This document shows, piece after piece, positions 57,416 to 64,000 of a DNA stretch of 64,000 nt. A program made the translations under genes and the position numbers. The stretch is from Terfezia claveryi (Eukaryota; Ascomycota; Pezizomycetes; Pezizales; Pezizaceae). The stretch covers positions 329,671 to 393,670 of the forward strand of contig WHUX01000039.1 in assembly GCA_015179025.1 (NCBI GenBank), given 5' to 3'. The notes under the pieces were generated by a model, which was not told the DNA's origin, did no database searches, and saw only the letters and a program-made list of their open reading frames with translations. How positions within the stretch are numbered: position 1 is the stretch's first letter; each line of letters opens with the position of its first letter.

Positions 57416-60400
57416 CTATCTGACCTTATATTGTCTTTCTCCAGTTCAAGGAGCTGTTCTGAATTCTAATACCTTTTCAACTTCATAATGATCATCTTGA
57501 ATTGGTCCTGGTTCCTGAGATTGTCTGTGAGGGAACTGGGTAGAATCCTTTTTATAGTAGGGTTTGAGTTTGCTGATATAAAAAGTATTATATATGAGGT
57601 GGAGGTCAGGTTGACTAGATAGGTCTAGGCTATAGTTATTACGTTTCCGATTACTAGAAATAATGGGAAATGGGCCTAGCCATTTTGGTTTGAGTTTGGG
57701 TGAGACGTTCGATAGATTGATATTTTCCGAGGAAAGCATAACTTGTTGTCCGACTGAAAATTTAGTTGTATTGGGTAGTCATTTGTTTGCTTGAGATGCC
57801 TGAGTCTTCTTGGCGTTATATAGGTTTTTAGATGTTACCTCATGATGTTCATTCGCTGGTATATATACATTAATGGGGTATGGAAGTATTAATACACCAA
57901 GATGTGCATTAAATCCAAATAGTCTGAAAAAGGGACTATTCTGTCTAGCAGCATTATACCTAGAGTTAAGTTTCAATTGTATCTCTGGTAGTTTCTGTAG
58001 CCAATCAAATCCTTCGATTTTACAGGCTCTTGCTACTTGTAGAATTTCTTTGTTCTCAATTTCCAATTGTCCATCTGCACGTGGATAATATATGGTGGAC
58101 GGTTCCAACTTGATTCCTTTATTCCTAGCCCAATCTTAAAAGTGCATTAACATGAAAAGAGTGTGATAGTCAAAAACAATACAAAAAGGGTATCCCATAG
58201 TCGGGACTATATGAGTATCAAAGGTAGCAGTACATTGTTCTGCTCTGAAATTATCTGAGACAGGAATAAGAAACTTGAATCCTGATTGTCTGTCGACAAT
58301 TGTCCAAAGTCCTGAAATACAAACTACATGATCTTCTTCAATAGGAATATTCAGGTACAAAATTGAACACTTAGTAAACACAAGTGCTACTTTAAGAAAA
58401 TCCATCGATATGTTAGTCCATAGCCTACTTAGTACATATAATGGGGTTACGAGTCCAAGTGGTACCTTGTTGGAATACTTTGTCCATTGACAAGTATCAT
58501 AACTTCTAATATAGTCCTTAGTTGGTTCTGCAAAGGACTGGCAATCATATCGGTCAGTAAGATATTTCATTGGTTTTTCAATACCACCATGAGTAGTTGC
58601 TTCATGTGTATCTTTAATAACCAATTCAAGATAGTTCTTACCTTCAATATTAAAGGTAGAGGGCAAGACTAATCTCCATTGTCCTTGTCAGTTCTTGACA
58701 TACAAAAATCCGTCTCTTCTCCTATGATCCTTATGGTTCACAAAGGTATCATAGTAGTTCTTCCAGATAGGACATACTTTCATGCATGCCTGATATGTGG
58801 CTTTCATACCTGTACCTTGGTCAAGCCACTGTGTGATGAAGTAGTCCTTATCATCTTCCTATCTGTCGCTAATATGTTTCTCTTCAATGAGCTTATTGTG
58901 TGTCAGTTCGATCCTCATATTGAAGTCATTGATGGTGGGTTTCTTTTCCTTACATGTAGAAGTATTATATTCTAAGAACTTACAGAAATCACAACACTCT
59001 CTAGAGGTCTTGGTGTCTTGAATGAAGAAGGGTGAATCTTGTCAATGCCTACTTGCTTTTTGGAATGAGTGGTGACGGCAGCAGTATTGATTGGAATCAC
59101 ATTACTGCTGCTAGCGGTTGCAGCTGGATGTTGAGGTGCATTCCATGGTTGTTGTGGGGCAACAGGAGTATTCATGATCTCCTGTTCCATTTGTCGGTTG
59201 GTCATCTGTTCGGTAGGGTTACTGAACTAAATGCTGGGTTGGAGAGTAGGTTGTGTCGGCTTGTTGGTAATCCATCTTTTGCCCATTCTCTGATTTCCTG
59301 GATAGCTTCTTCATGGCTGAGAGCTGGTGGAGGTGGATAAGCTGGCATTTGTTGTACTGGTGCTAGTTCCTTTTGAACTCATTTGTGGATACGAGATACA
59401 CAATACGAGTCGTAAGGAATTCTTCTCCTTCTTAAGAACTGAGGCTGTCAGGTCACAGTTCAAACTGCCATGTCTGGGTGTCAAATTGTACATGTTTCGA
59501 CGGTGAACATGGGTTGTTCATGGCGTGGGAGCTGCCATGACTGGACAGTAAAAATCACGGCAAAGGACCAGTGCATCCTTTTGTGTTGTTGCCAATTGCT
59601 ATGAGCTAGATCAATAGCAATTTCTTTGCATCTTCGGAGCGAGGGTATTTTGTTGTGCGTTTTCAGAAGATGAGGCCTATATCTTAGTCCAAGAACTGTT
59701 AAAGGTTTGTTCTTGTTTATATTGGGTACACAATTATACCCGCTAAAACTCTTCTGGTATAGTGGATAGAGTCTCATCGTTTGAGGACTCTTCTTCCTTC
59801 ATCATGTCATATTCGCTTTCTTCATCTGGATGCCTCGAAGTATAGACAGAAATATAGTGTCCAAGTTCTTCGGCTCTTCCATGACATTTGTTGAAGTCGC
59901 TCTCGACATGCTTGAAATTGATAGCTCCACGAGAAACTATATTGTTCTGAGTAAGGTTTCTGGTAAGGGAAAGTTCTTAAAGCATTGGTAGAGATGTTGC
60001 AGTTGTAGGTATGGTTAGGAGGATCAATGCTGTTGGAGATATAATCGTCCTTGGTGGTGGGAGTGTCCAAGTATTTATGCTTTCTTGATAGAGCGTCTGC
60101 TATCAAATTTTCCTTTCCTGCAGTATGCTGTATATCTGTATCAAATTCATTAGGTAATCTTGCCATCACCTCAATTTTGACTTGCAGGCATTTGAGTATG
60201 GAAGGTTACTAATTGTTTGTGGTCAGTAAGGATAGTGAACTTGTAACCTCTTAGTTGCCTTCAAAAAATTTTAATGAGTCAATAATCGCTAATAATTCCT
60301 TTTGAAAGGTAGGATAATTGAGTTGTGCTGGATTAAATTTTCTAGAGTGGAAGCATGATGGTCTGATGTGCGTCAACGGTCCTTGACCTATCCAAGATCC

Positions 60401-61990
60401 TAGTCCTATATCACTAGCATTACAGACTAAATATTTGGGTTCAGTAGATTCATTATTCTAGGGTTTTAAAACATGTGGGGAATTCATGAGTTCCTTAAGT
60501 TTTTCTAACGCTGCATTATGAGTATCTGTCCATTCCCATTTCTTTGTTTCTCCTTGCAGTTCTGACAGGGTGCTTGCATATGATGCCAAGTCAGGAATAA
60601 ATCTGCTGAGATAATTAACAATTCCAAGGAATCCTCTAAGATCCTTTTTTCTTGTAGGAGTTGGAAATGTTATATAGTAGTCCTCTTCTTCAGTCTACAT
60701 GTAATCCATCTGATGTCAAAATGTGTCCTAAGATTTCTAATCTTGGAGTAAAGAACTGGCATTTGCTTTCTTTGAGATAGAATTTCTCGTCCTGTAGACG
60801 TTGAAGTACTTTCTTCAATAATTCTATATGTTATTCATACGTTTTTGAGAATATAATGATATCATTAATATAGATAATTAAGTTTTTATAGACCATGTCT
60901 TTAAAAATTTCATACATAACGCAAACTATGGTAGAAGGTGTATTACGATCTCCTTGTTGTATAACTCTACTTCTGAAATATCCCATGTGACATAAAAAGA
61001 TAGAGTGTTGCTCAGATTCTTTATTATTTCTAATATTAAAAAATCCGTCGGCTAAGTTGATCTTAGTCCAAATGGGATTCTCTGCTACTAGTTCAATTGC
61101 TTCATTAATATCTGGCAATGGGGTGTGATCCGGTTCGACAGCTAAATTGTAGTCTCGACAGTCATTGACATGTCTGGCTTCTTCCAGTTTATCTCGTTTA
61201 GGAATAGTGAACATGACTATAGCATTTGTGTCATTTTCTACTCTATATATATGACCTGATGCTTCTTCTTCGACTAATTTGTCATGGATTTGTTGTCTAA
61301 ATTGATGTCCTGAAGGTCGCCATTTTGGTATCCAAGTAGCTTTGCTTTTGGTTTGATAGAGTGATTAATTTTTCTTAGTGGTGGTAATTCCCATGGAATT
61401 GTCTTGGGAAATAATAAGGGAAACTCCATTACAGGGTTGAATTGTTTCTGTACCGTAGAAACAGCTGTCATGAGTTCTCTTTCTGAATCGGTTTCTTCTA
61501 CGTCACTAATATTTTCCCAATTATCTGGTTCACTATAATCTGTGACTGATTCACAGCTGACCTATGTATACGCTGATCTTATACCATTCGCATGTTCTAG
61601 ATCCTTCCATACACTTAGCTGGAATTGAGGAATATTTTCCAGTTGGATAGTAACTGGTTCCTGATGGGCAGGAATTATTGCTCGCACTTTGCTGAGAGCA
61701 GGTTCTCCTAGTATCATATCCCATCCAGTCAAATGAGCTACATAGAATATTCGTTCTTCTACATAACCTATCCAATCAAGTTTGATAGTACAAGCTTTGT
61801 CTATCATTCCTTTTGAGCCTTTAATTGCAGTACTTAACGATTTCTTCTCGATACTTCTAGTGGTATTTTGTATAGGTGTACAAATTGAGAATTGATTAAG
61901 TCTCCTCCTTTTGTTTGGAGATCAATTAAAGCTAGTGCGGGTGTTCGTTAGCTTTAACGAATACCTTGCTAAAATCTGGTACCTGTCTTG
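57416..61990 (-). pseudogene. Element X pol (protease, RT, RNase H, integrase, chromodomain)
   Basis: In translation order: protease (61930-61562), where ALIDLQTKGGDLINSQFV occupies the active-site position; RT (61214-60831; EARHVNDCRDYNL, WTKINLADGFFNI, and INDIIIFS where YxDD has Asn for Asp); RNase H (60350-60070; FNPAQLNYPTFQKELLAIID, HTAGKENLIADALSRKH). Then integrase (58666-57779; THEATTHGGIEKPMKYLTDR, SMDFLKVALVFTKCSILYLN, YYPRADGQLEIENKEILQVA) and the C-terminal module (SPKLKPKWLGPFPIISSN, then HLIYNTFYISKLKPYY) with a chromodomain (HYEVEKVLEFRTAPRTGERQ, near 57515-57370). About ten stops, mostly at Trp/Gln codons, separate the parts. A different chromovirus lineage from A/D/E/F. Confidence 0.82.
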
Positions 61991-61996
61991 ACAAGG

Positions 61997-63809
61997 TCAT
62001 TCCTTGATTTTATCCTTGTTGTTTTTATCCTTGGTGGCTATCGGCATAGCTAAATCTTGTGCGGCTGTACGCATGGGTACCTTATTTTTTCGTTTCCTAC
62101 AGTCCTTGTAGGAGTGTCCAGGGTTCCAACACCATAGACATTTCTTGTCTCTAATTAATTGCATCTTCGTCTTCTGATCCAATTTTTTTGTGATGGTGTC
62201 CCAATCTGAGTCCTTCCATTTTCTGTATTGGGTTTGGTGTTGGGATTGCTGCTAGGATTAAATCCTGTTTTTTGTCGTTGATTCTGGTCCCTGCGTGGAC
62301 CATGACTTCGATTTTCATTCCGAGGGTATTGTCATCGGGATGTATTTGTTGAGGATGGTGGGGCAATATCCTTCTTGGAAGCTTCATATGACTCCGCTTG
62401 ATGTACGAGCTGATCATATGACCATTCTTCTTTGATTAAAGGAATTAATGTAGCTGACATATATGGCGGCAGGTGATTAAGAAACTTTCTTCTTTTTACT
62501 TCCTGCGATATTGATTGTTTGCCATCCTTGTCAATCAATTTGATTTGCATTTCAGTAAGCCAGTTGGCAAACTGTTTAATTCCCATGTGACGTCCATCCT
62601 TGTATGGTGTGGCTGTCTCCCATCATTTCCACAAAATGTCCTTACTAGTAGAGGGTATCAGAAAATCCCTTAGTGTAGTATGAAACTAAAGAATGTCGTA
62701 TTCTTTCCATTTTCTCTTAGGAATTGATTATAAGTAGTGAGCACACTTCCTTCTATTCTGAATCCAACAATTTCCAAAGCTAAAGCACCTTCCAAATCTA
62801 TTCCTTTAATAATAAACCAACGTTGCATTGCTGTGGCTCAAGAGTCAAAATATTATGAGTCTTGCCATTTTTTGTCTTCTCCTCTTATTTTTTCTGGTAG
62901 ATCAATCTTTATTCCTTTTAAAGCATTTGTTGCTTAATGGTTACCTGTTGTAACCATTCCTATTGTAGATTCCCATTGCTGGTGTTCAACTGATTTTCCT
63001 TATTTGGGTTGTCTTTTAAGAGTTTGACTTGCAACTGATGATGCCTTATCAGAGTCCGAGCTACCATCTCTGCTATCATTGAAGTCTCGTCCTGCTTCTT
63101 GTGTTTTCTGCTTCTGTTGGTCTAGTCCTGTATCTAGATCATCAACGTCTTCTGGTAATTCTATATCTTCTGGTAGTTGGTCTTTATCATCTGGTTCTTT
63201 GTCTAACCCAGTCTTCCTTTCTAGTATCTTAGGTACTCGACCTTTGCCTTTTGATTGATCTTTCAGTGTTCTCAGGAACGCTCCTAGAAGTTCTTTGCTA
63301 GGATTGAAAAAATCCTCCGTGGTATATGCTGACTCTTCTAGATGAGTGCCGCTCATTATGAATGCCATTATTTCTTCCCAGTTATTTATTACCTAATTCG
63401 GTTTCCTTAAAAGTGGAACAACAGGTTTCTTTAATTCTTTACTTAAAAATGCGTTTATTTCTAAGTCTTGTTCTTTGAATGGGTAAGGTGTTAGCCATAA
63501 ATAGTGTTTTGCTATGGCTTCTATTAAGAGTCGAGTATTATCAGGATAATACTGTTGAGCATGTCCCATTGAGCGAGTATATTTCAAAATCTCCTCAATT
63601 GTTAGAAGATGTCAGTCCCAAAATTCTTCTAGTGCGAGAAGTAAAGCCATACTAAAATATAGTTTTGTTTCTGCTCTGCTTGGTTCTCCTAATTCTATAT
63701 CCATGGGCAGATTTATTTTCCCTTCTGTGTTAGGAACTACAAATCTGGTCTTTCTGGGAGTTTCTTCTACTAATTTCTTGATATCTTTGGGTAACTGTAA
63801 GAAAGTCAC
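61997..63809 (-). pseudogene. Element X gag
   Basis: Pieces in order: MTFLQLPKDIKKLVEETPRK (63809 on), MKYTRSMGHAQQYYPDNTRL (63587), an acidic Ser/Asp-rich section (DGSSDSDKASSVASQ, 63090), the capsid-like MGIKQFANWLTEMQIKLIDK (62586) and the CCHC knuckle CLWCWNPGHSYKDC (about 62150-62100) with all four ligands intact. In-frame stops between the pieces show it is dead. Unlike the A-type gag, the knuckle is conserved. Confidence 0.78.
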
Positions 63810-64000
63810 ATTCTATTTCCCAATGAAATATAACTCCCATTACATACCAACTTTTAACCTAGTGGAATAAGATATTATCAGGCCGCTAGCGTCGGCCGGC
63901 AGATGATAATAAAGGTATAGTAACTCATGTATTTCATTATAGTAATGAGCATAACTCACTGGAAGGGTCACGCGATACTTGTAGTTCTATTTCCTAGTAG
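63810..64000 (-). other. Upstream part of element X (5' leader), window edge
   Basis: No LTR end (TGTAATG/CATTACA) is reached before the window stops, so the 5' LTR of X lies beyond 64000. A GC patch GGCCGCTAGCGTCGGCCGG is at 63881-63899. Confidence 0.5.

Overview
The window looks like repeat-rich nuclear DNA of a filamentous ascomycete. There are no bacterial operons. It holds several families of chromodomain-bearing Ty3/gypsy retrotransposons (chromoviruses), a Ty1/copia relic, foldback/MITE-like repeats, and long AT-rich tracts. The coding remnants carry many TAG/TAA/TGA codons where a Gln or Trp codon is expected (CAG to TAG, TGG to TAG). That is the footprint of CpA-to-TpA mutation, as in repeat-induced point mutation (RIP). 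The species cannot be named from the sequence.

Layout. 1-9,500: a more GC-balanced segment with three paralogous genes for F-box-like, cysteine-rich proteins (401-1138 and 2707-3462 on +, a tandem duplication; 8258-8986 on -). Broken retroelement pieces lie between them: a coiled-coil relic, a LINE-ORF1-like relic, Ty1/copia RT-RNase H and a gypsy RT piece. 10,300-11,840: AT-rich relic DNA with a 101-bp MITE. 11,840-31,302: a nest of gypsy elements. Element D (minus strand, 531-bp LTRs) is split by a solo LTR (12,721-13,303) and by element E (minus, 15,961-28,679, 546-bp LTRs). E is itself split by element A2 (plus, 16,970-23,398, 619-bp LTRs). 31,303-36,621: heavily mutated copies of a second chromovirus family (X), one split by a 2.0-kb foldback element with TA duplications. 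36,622-40,384: AT-rich DNA and the gag of a third family (Y). 40,385-45,700: a mosaic of at least eight different minisatellites arranged partly as nested inverted repeats, clearly related to the 2-kb foldback. 47,558-56,413: element F (minus), split by element A1 (49,482-55,725, 498-bp LTRs, CCAGT duplications), the youngest-looking full-length copy. 56,414-64,000: a long X element (minus) inserted into F and running off the window.

How the parts work. The gypsy elements encode Gag, aspartic protease, reverse transcriptase, RNase H and integrase ending in a chromodomain, which in this class directs integration to methylated-histone chromatin. No copy here reads as fully intact. Even A1 has two frameshifts, a stop in integrase and an Asp-to-Asn change at the RNase H catalytic motif. 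Four nested elements (A1, A2, D, E) share a signal that suggests self-primed reverse transcription of the Tf1 type: nine bases two nucleotides inside the 5' LTR are complementary to the predicted mRNA 5' end, about 32 nt after a TATA box. Each LTR subfamily also carries its own, sequence-unrelated long palindromes at the same place in U3.
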